Source of the DNA: BS150m-G50 sp964517435
GTDB lineage: Bacteria > CAIWAD01 > BS150m-G50
Direction: 5' to 3'
Assembly (NCBI GenBank): GCA_964517435.1
Contig: CAZFEC010000004.1
Span: 1 to 64,000 of the forward strand
Length of the DNA stretch: 64,000 nt
Shown here: positions 42,240 to 52,243 of the stretch, piece by piece
Layout: the number at the start of each line of letters is the position of its first letter
Position numbering within the stretch: the stretch's first letter is position 1
Made by a program: the position numbers and the translations under genes
The notes under the pieces: generated by a model
Told to the model about the DNA's origin: nothing
Database searches by the model: none
What the model saw: the letters and a program-made list of their open reading frames with translations, nothing else

Positions 42240-43694
42240 ATGAAGCGACAATTGATATTCGATCTCTCCAGTCCCGGCAAGAGCGGTTACCGTTTTACCG
42301 AGAGCCGGGTGCCCGCTGCAGAGTTGCCGGTGGAACTGCGACGCCGCACGCCTGCCGGTTTGCCTGAAGTCAGCGAGCCGGAAGTCGTACGGCATTTCAC
42401 CAATCTGTCGGTGAAGAACCACCATGTCGACCGTGACTTCTACCCGCTGGGCTCCTGCACCATGAAGTACAATCCCCGCGTAAACGAACACATCGCGGCG
42501 GCATACAATTTCGGCGACGCCCACCCGGAGTTGCCGGAGGAATGCGTACAGGGGAATCTGCAATTGCTCTGGGAGTTGCAGGAATCGCTGCAGACGCTGA
42601 CCGGCTTCAACGCCTGCACTCTACAGCCGGTCGCCGGCGCCCACGGCGAGCTGACCGCGCTGCTGATGATTCGCCGTTATCACGAGGAACAGGGAAAACC
42701 GCGCCGGGTGATCATCATCCCCGATTCCTCCCACGGTACCAATCCCGCTTCCATTCACAGCGCCGGCTATGAGGTCCTGCAGTTGAAGTCGAACCAGCGC
42801 GGCGAAATCAACCTCGACGAGCTGGCGGAACACCTGAACGAGGAAGTGGCGGCTTTCATGATCACCAATCCCAATACGCTGGGATTGTTCGAATCAAACA
42901 TCGCGGAGATCTGTCGCCTGACTCACGAAGCCGGCGGGCTGGTTTACCTGGACGGCGCGAACCTTAACGCCCTGATGGGGCTGGCCAGACCGGTAGACAT
43001 GGGATTCGACGTCATGCACATCAATGTGCATAAAACCCTCTCCACTCCTCACGGTGGCGGCGGCCCGGGCGGCGGCCCGGTGCTCTGCGGCGACAAGCTG
43101 GTGCCCTTCCTGCCGGTGCCGCTGGTGGTGCGGGAGGGCGACCGTTTTCGACTCGACAATGAGCGGCCGCAATCCATCGGCCGGGTACAATCCTGGAACG
43201 GCAACTTCATGATCCTGATCCGCGCCCTGGCCTACATCCGGAAGCTGGGTGGCGAGGGGCTGCGTCGGGTCAGCGAGACGGCCGTCATCAATGCCAACTA
43301 CCTGCGCCGGAAACTGGAACCGCATCTCGATCTGCCGTTCCAGGGTGATACACTCCACGAAGTGGTCTTCTCGGGACGCAACCTCAAGCAGTACGGCGTT
43401 AAAACGCTGGATGTCGCCAAGCGGCTGCTCGACTACGGCGTTCACGCCCCGACCGTTTACTTCCCGTTGATCGTGCCGGAAGCCCTGATGATCGAACCGA
43501 CCGAGACGGAAAGCAAGGCGACGCTGGACCGCTTCGCGGATGCCATGATCAGCATCGTGCAGGAAGCGGCATCCGATCCGGAGCTGCTGCTGGCCGCGCC
43601 GGTAAGCACACCGGTACGCCGGCTCAACGACGTGGCGGCGATCAAGCGCTCCGACCTCGGCTGGAAGAAGCCGGACGCCCTGACCGTGGATTGA
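42240..43694 (+). CDS. gcvPB: glycine dehydrogenase (decarboxylating) subunit 2
   Basis: 484 residues from ATG 42240 (M-K-R-Q-L-I-F-D-L-S-S-P-G); the longer frame from 42123 lies inside gcvPA. It contributes the PLP site: N-V-H-K-T-L-S-T-P-H-G-G-G-G-P-G with the Schiff-base Lys. Y-P-L-G-S-C-T-M-K-Y-N-P-R and P-V-A-G-A-H-G-E-L-T are other family blocks. With gcvPA it releases CO2 from glycine and loads GcvH. One GTGATACA lies at 43345. Confidence 0.94.
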   Translation: MKRQLIFDLSSPGKSGYRFTESRVPAAELPVELRRRTPAGLPEVSEPEVVRHFTNLSVKNHHVDRDFYPLGSCTMKYNPRVNEHIAAAYNFGDAHPELPEECVQGNLQLLWELQESLQTLTGFNACTLQPVAGAHGELTALLMIRRYHEEQGKPRRVIIIPDSSHGTNPASIHSAGYEVLQLKSNQRGEINLDELAEHLNEEVAAFMITNPNTLGLFESNIAEICRLTHEAGGLVYLDGANLNALMGLARPVDMGFDVMHINVHKTLSTPHGGGGPGGGPVLCGDKLVPFLPVPLVVREGDRFRLDNERPQSIGRVQSWNGNFMILIRALAYIRKLGGEGLRRVSETAVINANYLRRKLEPHLDLPFQGDTLHEVVFSGRNLKQYGVKTLDVAKRLLDYGVHAPTVYFPLIVPEALMIEPTETESKATLDRFADAMISIVQEAASDPELLLAAPVSTPVRRLNDVAAIKRSDLGWKKPDALTVD

Positions 43695-43696
43695 CC

Positions 43697-46573
43697 ATGA
43701 TTCCCTCACTGCGGCTACTGGAGCTGCTCGGACTGGAAAAGTTCATCGCCTTTGACTTTGAAACCACCGGCCTGGAGCCGGAGCGGGATCAGATCATCGA
43801 AATCGGCGCCGTGCTCTGGGAGGGGGGGGAGGAACGCGAGCAGTTCACAACGCTGGTCAAGCCCCAGGAAGTGGTTACGCCGCAGATCTTTAAACTCACC
43901 GGCATCGAACCTTCGAAACTGAAGCGCGCGCCGGGAATCGCCGCGGTTTTCCCCGACTTCACCGCCTTCATGGCGGACATCCCCGTCGTCGCGCACAATC
44001 TCGATTTCGATCTCAACTTCTACCAGAAGACGGCTGCCGCGTTGCAGCAGCCGGCTCCCGTGATTCCCCCCTCACATCGCTTCGACACTCTCCAGCTGGC
44101 CAGGTTTATCCTGCCGACGCTGCCCAACCACCGTCTGGGTACCGTCTGCAGCCAGCTCGAGATCCGGCTCGACAGCGCTCATCGCGCCGTGCATGATGCG
44201 CGCGCCACCGGGCAGCTGCTGCTCTGCCTGCTGCAGGTGGCTTCCACTTTCGAAGACCGATTGCTGGAGGAACTCCGTCTGATTACCACCGGCACGCAAA
44301 GCTATGCCGAACGTCTGGTGCAGGGGCTGCTGCAGTTCAGGGCGGAGGAACAGACCTTTGGAGCTGAGCCCTGCTGGCAGCCGCTGTTCAGAAAGAACGT
44401 GATACATCACCGGGCGGATGCCGCCGGCGAGGAAATCGCGCCGGACAGCATCGAAGAGTATTTCAGCCGCGACGGTAAGCTCTCAGCACAACTGGGCGGC
44501 TTTCACGAGCGCAGCGAACAGATACAGCTGGCGGAGGATGTCGCCGCCACGGGAGTCGACGACACTTTTCTGGTGGCGCAGGCGGGAACCGGCATCGGCA
44601 AATCCTACGCGTATCTCTACCCCGCGGTCAGGCAGGCTATTCAACGGCGGCAGCGGATCGTCGTCTCCACGCACACCCGCAATCTCCAGGAGCAGATCTT
44701 CTACCGCGATCTCCCCGACATGCTGCACGGTGTCGAGGCAGCCTGTAAGGCAGTGCTGCTCAAAGGGCGTCAAAACTACATCTGCCGGAATCGCTGGCGT
44801 AATCTGCTGCAGAACTGGCGGGAAAAGCTGTCGCAGCAGGACTGGGAGAAGCTGTTGCCGCTGTCGGTCTGGTTGCAGGGAACCCTGACCGGCGACATCG
44901 AGGAATGCACCGCGTTTCGCCACTACCTGCACCCGGGAGTCTGGAGCCGACTGCGTTCGGAAGCCGCCACCTGCAACGGCGGCCTGTGCCGGACGCATGA
45001 CGGCGGTTGCTACCTGACCCGGGTTCGCCGCCAGGCGCAGAATTGCGATCTCGTCGTCATCAACCACTCCCTGCTGCTCTCGGATCTGGCCGCCGATCGG
45101 GGTGTGCTGGGTGATTACGACCGGCTGATTATCGATGAGGGCCACAACCTGGTGGAGGCCGCCGAACGGCAGCTCAAAACCGAGCTCAACTTCCGTCAGC
45201 TCAAACAAGTGCTCAACTCGCTTTACCAGGAGAACACGGGCGAGCGCGGGGCGCTGGTACAGGTCCGCGCGGCTGTCACTTTTGCCGGGTTGCCGGATGC
45301 CCGGCAGGCTGAGTTCCGTGACGCAGTTCAGGAGTCGATCGAAAGTGTGATACAATGCGCCGTGCTTACGGACCAACTCCGTCAGGCCAGCGTTGAAGCC
45401 AACCAGGCGCATGCGGAAAACATCAAGGCGCTCAAGTTCACCTTGAAGAAGCGCTTCAAGGGCGAGACCAATCCGCTCGCGGTGCATCACGCCGTCACCA
45501 CTCAGCTGACGGAAGCGGGCGGCTGCCTGCAGAACGGCCTGCAACAGCTGACGGAGCAACTGGAGGCAACGGCCGAGCAGCTGTTTCCGGATGACGCCGC
45601 GCCGTTACAGGACCTGCTTTCGCTGCGGGACCAGTGGCGGCTGGTGCTGGAACGGCTGGAGTTGTTCTGCGCCGCCGCTGATCCGGAGACGGTTCACTGG
45701 GAGGAAATTCATCCCCGTACGCTGGAATCGACCTTCTACGCCTGTCCGCTCGCTATCGCCGCCAAGCTGCGCGAACGGTTGTTCGCCTGTCTCAAACAGC
45801 TGGTGGTGGTTTCCGCCACGCTGACCGTCAACCGTAACTTCGACTACTTCCTGGAGCAAACCGGACTTGACGATTCGCCCCGTCCGCTGCAGACGCGGCT
45901 TTACGGTTCACCGTTCGATTACGAGCGGCAGGTGCGCTTCCTGATTCCGCAGTACTTCAGCGACGCCGTCCGCGACAATTCACGCTTTGTCTCACAACTC
46001 GCCGACCTGGTCGAAGCTACCTCCGTCCGTCACGGCATCGGCACCATGATCCTCTTCACCTCCTACCGCCTGTTGAACAACACCTACAGCGAGTTGATCG
46101 AGCGGATCGATTATCACCAGACCCCCATCCTGGGGCAGGGGCTGGACGGCACGCGCGACGCCATCCTGGAGCAGTTCCGCGCCACGCGCGGCGGAATTCT
46201 GCTGGGAACGGAGAGCTTCTGGCAGGGGGTGGACATCCCCGGTTCGGCCCTGGAGATGCTCATCATCACCAAACTGCCGTTCGCGGTGCCGACCGAGCCG
46301 ATGGTTCAGGCCCGCTACGAGCAGATCGAGGCGGAGGGTCGCAGCAGCTTCATGTCTCACGCCGTGCCCGCGGCCGTGCTCAAGTTCCGCCAGGGCTTCG
46401 GACGGTTGATTCGCAGCGAAACCGACCGTGGACTGGTGATACTGTTGGATCGTCGGGTCGCGGTCAAGCAATACGGCAAAGCTTTTACCGAGTCCGTCGA
46501 AACCCCGGCCGCGGTCGTCTACCAGCAGGAGATGCTGACCCGCGCCGTCGACGATTTTCTGGGAGAACGCTGA
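43697..46573 (+). CDS. dinG: DinG-family helicase with N-terminal DEDDh exonuclease domain
   Basis: 958 residues from ATG 43697. Residues about 15-170 are a DnaQ-like exonuclease: F-D-F-E-T-T-G-L-E near 19-27, H-N-L-D-F-D, and H-x-A-V-H-D-A-R. Then an XPD-like SF2 helicase: Walker A A-G-T-G-I-G-K-S, box II D-E-G-H-N-L, and the end motif G-F-G-R-L-I-R-S. Cysteines between motifs Ia and II (N-Y-I-C, T-C-N-G-G-L-C, G-G-C-Y) fit the Fe-S cluster of XPD/DinG enzymes. This exonuclease-helicase layout resembles Bacillus DinG. It probably unwinds damaged or RNA-DNA hybrid structures. Two GTGATACA words at 44399 and 45347. Confidence 0.88.
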   Translation: MIPSLRLLELLGLEKFIAFDFETTGLEPERDQIIEIGAVLWEGGEEREQFTTLVKPQEVVTPQIFKLTGIEPSKLKRAPGIAAVFPDFTAFMADIPVVAHNLDFDLNFYQKTAAALQQPAPVIPPSHRFDTLQLARFILPTLPNHRLGTVCSQLEIRLDSAHRAVHDARATGQLLLCLLQVASTFEDRLLEELRLITTGTQSYAERLVQGLLQFRAEEQTFGAEPCWQPLFRKNVIHHRADAAGEEIAPDSIEEYFSRDGKLSAQLGGFHERSEQIQLAEDVAATGVDDTFLVAQAGTGIGKSYAYLYPAVRQAIQRRQRIVVSTHTRNLQEQIFYRDLPDMLHGVEAACKAVLLKGRQNYICRNRWRNLLQNWREKLSQQDWEKLLPLSVWLQGTLTGDIEECTAFRHYLHPGVWSRLRSEAATCNGGLCRTHDGGCYLTRVRRQAQNCDLVVINHSLLLSDLAADRGVLGDYDRLIIDEGHNLVEAAERQLKTELNFRQLKQVLNSLYQENTGERGALVQVRAAVTFAGLPDARQAEFRDAVQESIESVIQCAVLTDQLRQASVEANQAHAENIKALKFTLKKRFKGETNPLAVHHAVTTQLTEAGGCLQNGLQQLTEQLEATAEQLFPDDAAPLQDLLSLRDQWRLVLERLELFCAAADPETVHWEEIHPRTLESTFYACPLAIAAKLRERLFACLKQLVVVSATLTVNRNFDYFLEQTGLDDSPRPLQTRLYGSPFDYERQVRFLIPQYFSDAVRDNSRFVSQLADLVEATSVRHGIGTMILFTSYRLLNNTYSELIERIDYHQTPILGQGLDGTRDAILEQFRATRGGILLGTESFWQGVDIPGSALEMLIITKLPFAVPTEPMVQARYEQIEAEGRSSFMSHAVPAAVLKFRQGFGRLIRSETDRGLVILLDRRVAVKQYGKAFTESVETPAAVVYQQEMLTRAVDDFLGER

Positions 46574-46974
46574 TGAAAACCAAGCGCATCGATCATATCG
46601 GTATCGCGGTCGAGAATATCGCCGCTGCCCGTACCGTTTACGAAGAGCTGTTGGGGATGGAGTTCCAGCCGCTGGAGGAGGTGGCTTCCCAGCAGGTTAC
46701 GGTTGCGAAGGGTACCGTAGGCGAGAGTCACGTCGAACTGCTGGAAGCGACCGCTCCGGAATCGCCGCTCGCGCGTTTCATCGCTGAGAAAGGGCCCGGT
46801 CTTCATCACATCTGCCTTGCGGTCGACGATATCGACACTGCGCTGGCGCGCTTTCGCGACGCCGGTTATGCGCTTATCGACCAGCAACCACGCCCGGGAG
46901 CTGACGGTAAGCTGGTCGCTTTTCTCCATCCGCGTACGCTGTCGGGAGTGCTGCTTGAGCTCAGTCAGGACTGA
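46573..46974 (+). CDS. mce: methylmalonyl-CoA epimerase
   Basis: 133 residues, a VOC-fold metalloenzyme. Metal ligands in the expected places: I-D-H-I-G-I-A-V near residue 7, H-V-E-L-L near 52, L-H-H-I-C-L-A-V near 77 and V-L-L-E-L near the end. It racemises methylmalonyl-CoA between propionyl-CoA and succinyl-CoA metabolism. It starts on the last base of the dinG stop. No mutase gene is in the window, so the pathway assignment rests on the family. Confidence 0.85.
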   Translation: MKTKRIDHIGIAVENIAAARTVYEELLGMEFQPLEEVASQQVTVAKGTVGESHVELLEATAPESPLARFIAEKGPGLHHICLAVDDIDTALARFRDAGYALIDQQPRPGADGKLVAFLHPRTLSGVLLELSQD

Positions 46975-47019
46975 TCCGCCGCCGGCGGCAGTGCCTTTGA
47001 TCTTATCGGGCGAACGGAG

Positions 47020-48846
47020 ATGCTGAAACCGAACTTCAAGACGATACCTACCGCCAGCGGGGTCTACCTGTTTCGCGACGACGCCGGCAAGACACTCTAC
47101 ATCGGGAAGGCCGTCAACCTGCGCGCCCGCGTTCGCAGTTATTTCACGCCGGAAGCGGACGGCAGGCCGCATATCGTCCGGATGATGCAACGGGCCGAAA
47201 ACCTGGAGACGATTGTCACCGACTCCGAGGTGGAGGCGCTGATCCTCGAAGCCAACCTGATCAAGACCCACCGTCCACAGTACAACATCGACCTGAAGGA
47301 TGACAAATCCTTCCCCTGGGTTTGTATCACACGCGAAGAGTTTCCCCGCGTGCTGGTGACGCGACGACGCAGCGGCAAGCTGAGTCACTCCTTCGGACCC
47401 TTCACCAATGTGCGGATACTGCGCGACTTCCTGCGCGAGTTCAAGGGCGCTCTCGGCATCCGCAGCTGCTCCCTGGCGCTGACGGAGGCTGATATCACCC
47501 GCGGAAAATTCCGCGATTGCCTGGACCATCAGATTCACAAGTGCCAGGCGCCCTGCCTCGGTGACCAGTCGCGCGAGGACTACAACCGGCAGGTGGACGC
47601 TCTGGTGCAGCTCCTGCAGGGGAAGGGCACCGCGCTGGTGGAAGAACTGCGGTGCGGCATGGAGCAGGCTTCCAGAAGGTGTGAATATGAGGAGGCTGCC
47701 CGGCTGCGCGACCGGCTGCAGGTAGTGGAGAGCTTCATGGCGAAGCAGAAGGTGGAGCAGGCCGGCAACGCCACCAGCGACATGGTAGCGATACGGCGGG
47801 AGGATAACACCGCCTGCGGCGTGGTGCTGCGCGTCCGCGAAGGCAAGCTGCTCGGGCGTTTTCACTCCTTTCTGACCGGCGTGTTGTATCACACAGACAG
47901 CGAGATGATGCAGGCGTTCCTGCAGCAGTACTATCTGGAAGCGGACTATGTTCCCCGCGAGATCCTGCTGAACCACTGGCCGGTCGACCGGGAACTGGTG
48001 ACAGAATGGCTCAGCGCCCGCGCGCAGGGACGGGTGCGCCTGCACCTGCCGCAAAGGGGCAAGATGAGACGGTTATTGAACCTGGCCGAGACCAACGCCC
48101 TCCATCTGATCAACGAATACAATCTGAAAAAAGAACGCCGAAACCAGCTGGCGGGAGTCGTCGAGGGCCTGCAGCGGGACCTGCAGCTTCCTCAGCCCCC
48201 CCTGCGGATTGAGACCTTCGACATCTCCCACTTCGGCGGCCACGATACGGTCGGCTCGCTGGTTGTTTTCGTGGGAGGAAAACCTGTGCGTTCCGAGTAC
48301 AGAAGCTACATTATTAAGTCCGTCGCCGGTGTGGACGATTTCGCGGCCATGGAAGAGGTCGTACGCCGGCGCTGCACGCGGTTGCTGCGCGAAGCCAAAC
48401 CGCTGCCCGATCTGATTGTGATCGACGGGGGCAAAGGGCAATTATCGCGGGCGGCTACCGTTCTGAAACAGCTGCAGCTGTCGATTCCGGTTATCGGGCT
48501 GGCCAAACGCTTTGAGGAAGTATTCGTGCCGGGTGTATCACATCCGCAACAGATTCCACGCAGCTCCTACTCGATCAAATTGCTGCAGCAGGTGCGCGAT
48601 GAAGCGCACCGCTTCGCCATCCGTCATAACCGCGAACGCCAGCGGCAGCGGCTCGGGCGTTCAACGTTGGACGCGATACCGGGCGTCGGTCCGGCGATGC
48701 GCAACCGGCTGCTGAAGCACTTCGGTTCCGTGAAGAAGGTGAAGCAGGCGAGCGTCGCGGAGCTGACCGCGGTGGCGGGCATCGGCGGCAAGACAGCGGA
48801 AACCATTCGAACCTACCTGGAAAGAGAGAAAGATGCGCGAACCTGA
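47020..48846 (+). CDS. uvrC: UvrABC excinuclease subunit C
   Basis: 608 residues. GIY-YIG nuclease domain at the N-terminus (G-V-Y-L-F-R-D ... L-Y-I-G-K-A-V-N-L), UVR domain near 205-240, an RNase H-like nuclease (D-I-S-H-F-G-G, I-D-G-G-K-G-Q-L) and C-terminal helix-hairpin-helix pairs (I-P-G-V-G, V-A-G-I-G). It makes both incisions around a lesion. uvrA is 3.4 kb downstream. Three GTGATACA words are in this gene, all in minus orientation. The end overlaps purL by 14 bases. Confidence 0.95.
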   Translation: MLKPNFKTIPTASGVYLFRDDAGKTLYIGKAVNLRARVRSYFTPEADGRPHIVRMMQRAENLETIVTDSEVEALILEANLIKTHRPQYNIDLKDDKSFPWVCITREEFPRVLVTRRRSGKLSHSFGPFTNVRILRDFLREFKGALGIRSCSLALTEADITRGKFRDCLDHQIHKCQAPCLGDQSREDYNRQVDALVQLLQGKGTALVEELRCGMEQASRRCEYEEAARLRDRLQVVESFMAKQKVEQAGNATSDMVAIRREDNTACGVVLRVREGKLLGRFHSFLTGVLYHTDSEMMQAFLQQYYLEADYVPREILLNHWPVDRELVTEWLSARAQGRVRLHLPQRGKMRRLLNLAETNALHLINEYNLKKERRNQLAGVVEGLQRDLQLPQPPLRIETFDISHFGGHDTVGSLVVFVGGKPVRSEYRSYIIKSVAGVDDFAAMEEVVRRRCTRLLREAKPLPDLIVIDGGKGQLSRAATVLKQLQLSIPVIGLAKRFEEVFVPGVSHPQQIPRSSYSIKLLQQVRDEAHRFAIRHNRERQRQRLGRSTLDAIPGVGPAMRNRLLKHFGSVKKVKQASVAELTAVAGIGGKTAETIRTYLEREKDART

Positions 48847-51061
48847 AGTCAATTGGGAACTGGTGCAGGAACACGGCCTGCTGGCCGATGAATACGAACA
48901 GATCAAGACCATCCTGGGTCGCAATCCCAACTACACGGAACTGGGCATGTACTCCGTGCTCTGGTCGGAGCACTGCAGCTACAAGAATTCGATCGCGCAA
49001 CTGAAGACACTGCCCCGCAGCGGCGCCAACCTCCTGGTGGAAGCCGGTGAGGAAAACGCCGGTCTGGTCGACATCGGTGACGGCCTGGCGGTGGCCTTCA
49101 AAATCGAGAGCCACAATCATCCCAGCGCGGTAGAGCCGTACCAGGGCGCCGCCACCGGCGTCGGCGGCATCATGCGGGATATTTTCACCATGGGCGCACG
49201 ACCCATCTGTTCGTTAAATTCGCTGCGCTTCGGTAATCTGGACAACCCGCATAATCGCTTTCTGCTCGACGGCGTCGTCGCCGGCATCGCCGACTACGGC
49301 AACTGTCTGGGTATCCCGACCGTCGGCGGCGAGGTCTGCTTCGACGAATGCTACGGCGGCAATCCGCTGATCAACGCCATGTCGGTCGGCATCGTCGACA
49401 CCCGTCATATCGCCTCCGCTACCGCCGCCGGGGTGGGCAACCCGGTTTTCATCATCGGCTCCGCCACCGGTCGCGACGGCATTCACGGTGCCACCTTCGC
49501 TTCGGTGGAGTTGAGCGAACAATCGCAGGAGCGGAAATCCTCGGTCCAGGTGGGCGATCCCTTCATGGAGAAGCTGTTGCTGGAGGCGTCGCTGGAACTG
49601 GCGCAAAACCACTTGATCACCGGCATACAGGACATGGGCGCCGCCGGCATCACCTGCTCCGCCAGCGAGATGTCGGCCAAAGGGGAAACCGGTATGGAGA
49701 TCGATCTCGACAAGGTGCCGCAGCGGGAGGAGCTGATGTCCGCCTACGAGATCATGCTCTCCGAGTCGCAGGAACGGATGCTGGTGGTCGGCCACCAGGA
49801 CAAGCGGGAAGAGATAATCGCGGTGCTGCAGAAATGGGATATCCCCTGGGCCGAAGTCGGCACCGTCACCGACACCGGTCGCGTAGTGGTTTATCAGGGC
49901 GGCGAGTTGAAGGCGGATGTGCCGGCGGCTTCGCTGGTCCTGGGAGGCGGTGCTCCGGTGTACCAGCGGGAAAGCCGCGAGCCGGAGTCTTTCCACCACT
50001 GCCGGTCGGAGGACGCCAACGCGGTACCGGAGCCGGTCGACCTCCAGGCTACCTTCCTGGAGCTGTTTACCAGTCCGAACCTTGTCTCACGCCGTTACGT
50101 CTATGAACAGTATGACCACATGATCGGTGCCGCGAGTGTGATACGTCCGGGCGGCGACGCCGCCGTGGTACGGGTGCTGCCGACCGGCAAATACCTGGCC
50201 GTCACGACCGACTGCGCCAGCCGCTACCTTAAACTGGATCCGCGGGAGGGCGCTCGGCAGGCGGTCTGCGAAGCCGCGCGCAACGTCGCCGTCACCGGTG
50301 CGCGTCCCCTGGCCATCACCAACTGTCTTAACTTCGGCGATCCCTACGACCCGGAGATCTACTGGCAGTTCAAAGAGACGATCGCCGGCATGGGCGAGGC
50401 CTGCCGTTGCTTCGACACCCCGGTGACGGGCGGCAATGTCTCCTTCTACAACGAAACCCCCCAGTCGGCGGTGCATCCGACCCCGGTGATCGGTATGATC
50501 GGTATTATTGAAGACGGGGAAGCCATCACGCCGGCCTGTTTCCAGACGGCCGGAGATCGGGTGCTGCTCGCCGGCACCATCAGCGCCGAGCTGGGCGGCA
50601 GTGAATACCAGCGTCTGATTCTGAACCGGCTGACCGGCCGGCCACCTCAGGTAGAGCTCGAGTTCGAACTGCGGCTGCAACAGTTCCTGCGGGGCGCCAG
50701 CGGCGAACACCTGCTGCGCTCAGCGCACGATCTGGCGGGCGGCGGTCTCGGTGTCACCCTGGCCGAAGCCTGCATCGGAGATCCCGCCCGGTCGCTGGGT
50801 TGCCGGGTGAAGCTGCCTTTCCCGCTGCGCCCGGACCTGCTGCTGTTCAGCGAGTCGCAGGGCGTGGTGGTGATGACCGCCCGCGCCGAGGTTGTTGAAC
50901 GTATCACGGAGCTGGCCGCCGCGCATTCGGTTCCCCTGGCGGAGATCGGCGAAGTCACTTCCGACGGTTTCGTGATTGAAGGGCTGCTGAATCTGCCGCT
51001 AGAGCAACTGAGTGAAATCCACCACGGTACGCTGGAGCGGTTGATGCATCCCGAAGCCTGA
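48833..51061 (+). CDS. purL: phosphoribosylformylglycinamidine synthase, small PurL
   Basis: 742 residues, the length of the three-component (PurL/PurS/PurQ) type; purS and purQ are at 60.9-61.9 kb. Y-S-V-L-W-S-E-H-C-S-Y-K-N near 40-52 and K-I-E-S-H-N-H-P-S-A near 84-93 carry ATP and FGAR binding residues. D-M-G-A-A-G-I-T-C-S and D-L-A-G-G-G-L-G-V-T follow. It aminates FGAR to FGAM with ammonia from PurQ. The start lies inside the end of uvrC. Confidence 0.95.
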   Translation: MREPEVNWELVQEHGLLADEYEQIKTILGRNPNYTELGMYSVLWSEHCSYKNSIAQLKTLPRSGANLLVEAGEENAGLVDIGDGLAVAFKIESHNHPSAVEPYQGAATGVGGIMRDIFTMGARPICSLNSLRFGNLDNPHNRFLLDGVVAGIADYGNCLGIPTVGGEVCFDECYGGNPLINAMSVGIVDTRHIASATAAGVGNPVFIIGSATGRDGIHGATFASVELSEQSQERKSSVQVGDPFMEKLLLEASLELAQNHLITGIQDMGAAGITCSASEMSAKGETGMEIDLDKVPQREELMSAYEIMLSESQERMLVVGHQDKREEIIAVLQKWDIPWAEVGTVTDTGRVVVYQGGELKADVPAASLVLGGGAPVYQRESREPESFHHCRSEDANAVPEPVDLQATFLELFTSPNLVSRRYVYEQYDHMIGAASVIRPGGDAAVVRVLPTGKYLAVTTDCASRYLKLDPREGARQAVCEAARNVAVTGARPLAITNCLNFGDPYDPEIYWQFKETIAGMGEACRCFDTPVTGGNVSFYNETPQSAVHPTPVIGMIGIIEDGEAITPACFQTAGDRVLLAGTISAELGGSEYQRLILNRLTGRPPQVELEFELRLQQFLRGASGEHLLRSAHDLAGGGLGVTLAEACIGDPARSLGCRVKLPFPLRPDLLLFSESQGVVVMTARAEVVERITELAAAHSVPLAEIGEVTSDGFVIEGLLNLPLEQLSEIHHGTLERLMHPEA

Positions 51062-51097
51062 TCGTTAACGGGCTTGTCTTGCCTGACTGAGGCTGTT

Positions 51098-52243
51098 TTG
51101 AGTTGCGCCGTCTATCTCCATGTCCCCTTCTGCGCCCGCCGCTGCGATTACTGCGATTTCTATTCCACGGTCGACCGTGCTGATGAAAGCCACTGCCGCT
51201 ATCTGGAGGCGGTGCTGCGGGAGCTGAGCTACCGGCTGTCCATTGCGGAATGGCCCCGGCCCATCACCTCCTTCTATATCGGCGGCGGTACGCCCAGCCT
51301 GGTACGGGCGGAGCTGTACGCGCCTCTCTTTGCAGCATTAGCGCGATTCGGTATGTCGCCGGAGGTGGAGATCACCGTCGAAGCGAACCCGGAGAGCCTT
51401 ACCCCAGCCTGGTTGGCGGCGATGCGCGATTACGGAGTGAACCGGCTCTCACTCGGCGTGCAGACCTGGCAGGAGCGGCTGTTGCCACGGCTGGGCCGGC
51501 TGCACGATGCGGAAGAATCCCGGCGTGCCGTCGCCCTGGCGCGCGAACAGGGGATCACCAACCTCTCCCTCGATTTCATCTTCGGTATTCCGGAGCAGAC
51601 CGGGGAGGACCTGGCAGCGGACCTGCGGGAGCTGACCGCCTGGCAACCCGAGCACGTCTCCTGGTACTGCCTGACCTGGGAGCAGGGCACAGCGCTGTAC
51701 GAACGCTGGCAGCGCCGCCCGCAGCTAAAGGCGGGCAGCGACCTGGAAGCGGACCGTTTCCTGCTGATTCACCGGCGGCTGGAGGAGGCCGGATACGAGC
51801 ATTACGAAGTATCCAACTACGCCCGTCCCGGCTTCCGGTCGCGACATAACCAGAGTTACTGGCGGCGTCAACCCTACCTGGGACTGGGGGCGGCGGCCGC
51901 CTCCTTCGACGGTGTATCACGCTGGGCCAACCCGCGCGATCTGGAGGCCTGGCGGGAAGCCCTGGCGGCGGGCAGGGATCCGGCGGTGGAACAGGAGACC
52001 GTGACCGGCGTCTCCCTGCGGCTGGAGACGCTCTACCTGGGTTTACGCCGCCTGGATGGCGTGACCGAGCGGGAGTTGCGACAGGTTCTCGGCGAACGGG
52101 AATACCTGGCGATCCTCAAAAAGATGGAGACCTCCCGCTACGGCGAGTATATTCAAAGATCAGACGGCAGGATCAGGCTCACCACGGCGGGAATTCTGCT
52201 GCTGGATGCCATAATTCTGGAGCTGGCCGGCGACCATGAGTAA
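51098..52243 (+). CDS. hemW: HemW-like radical SAM protein (heme chaperone / coproporphyrinogen oxidase-like)
   Basis: 381 residues from a TTG at 51098 with GAGG five bases ahead; the TTG at 51074 is an alternative without a good site. H-V-P-F-C-A-R-R-C-D-Y-C-D-F holds the C-x3-C-x2-C cluster at about residues 11-18, then Y-I-G-G-G-T-P-S. H-N-Q-S-Y-W-R-R-Q-P-Y-L-G-L-G and the length fit HemW rather than true HemN. HemW binds and delivers heme. It overlaps uvrA by 8 bases. Confidence 0.85.
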   Translation: MSCAVYLHVPFCARRCDYCDFYSTVDRADESHCRYLEAVLRELSYRLSIAEWPRPITSFYIGGGTPSLVRAELYAPLFAALARFGMSPEVEITVEANPESLTPAWLAAMRDYGVNRLSLGVQTWQERLLPRLGRLHDAEESRRAVALAREQGITNLSLDFIFGIPEQTGEDLAADLRELTAWQPEHVSWYCLTWEQGTALYERWQRRPQLKAGSDLEADRFLLIHRRLEEAGYEHYEVSNYARPGFRSRHNQSYWRRQPYLGLGAAAASFDGVSRWANPRDLEAWREALAAGRDPAVEQETVTGVSLRLETLYLGLRRLDGVTERELRQVLGEREYLAILKKMETSRYGEYIQRSDGRIRLTTAGILLLDAIILELAGDHE

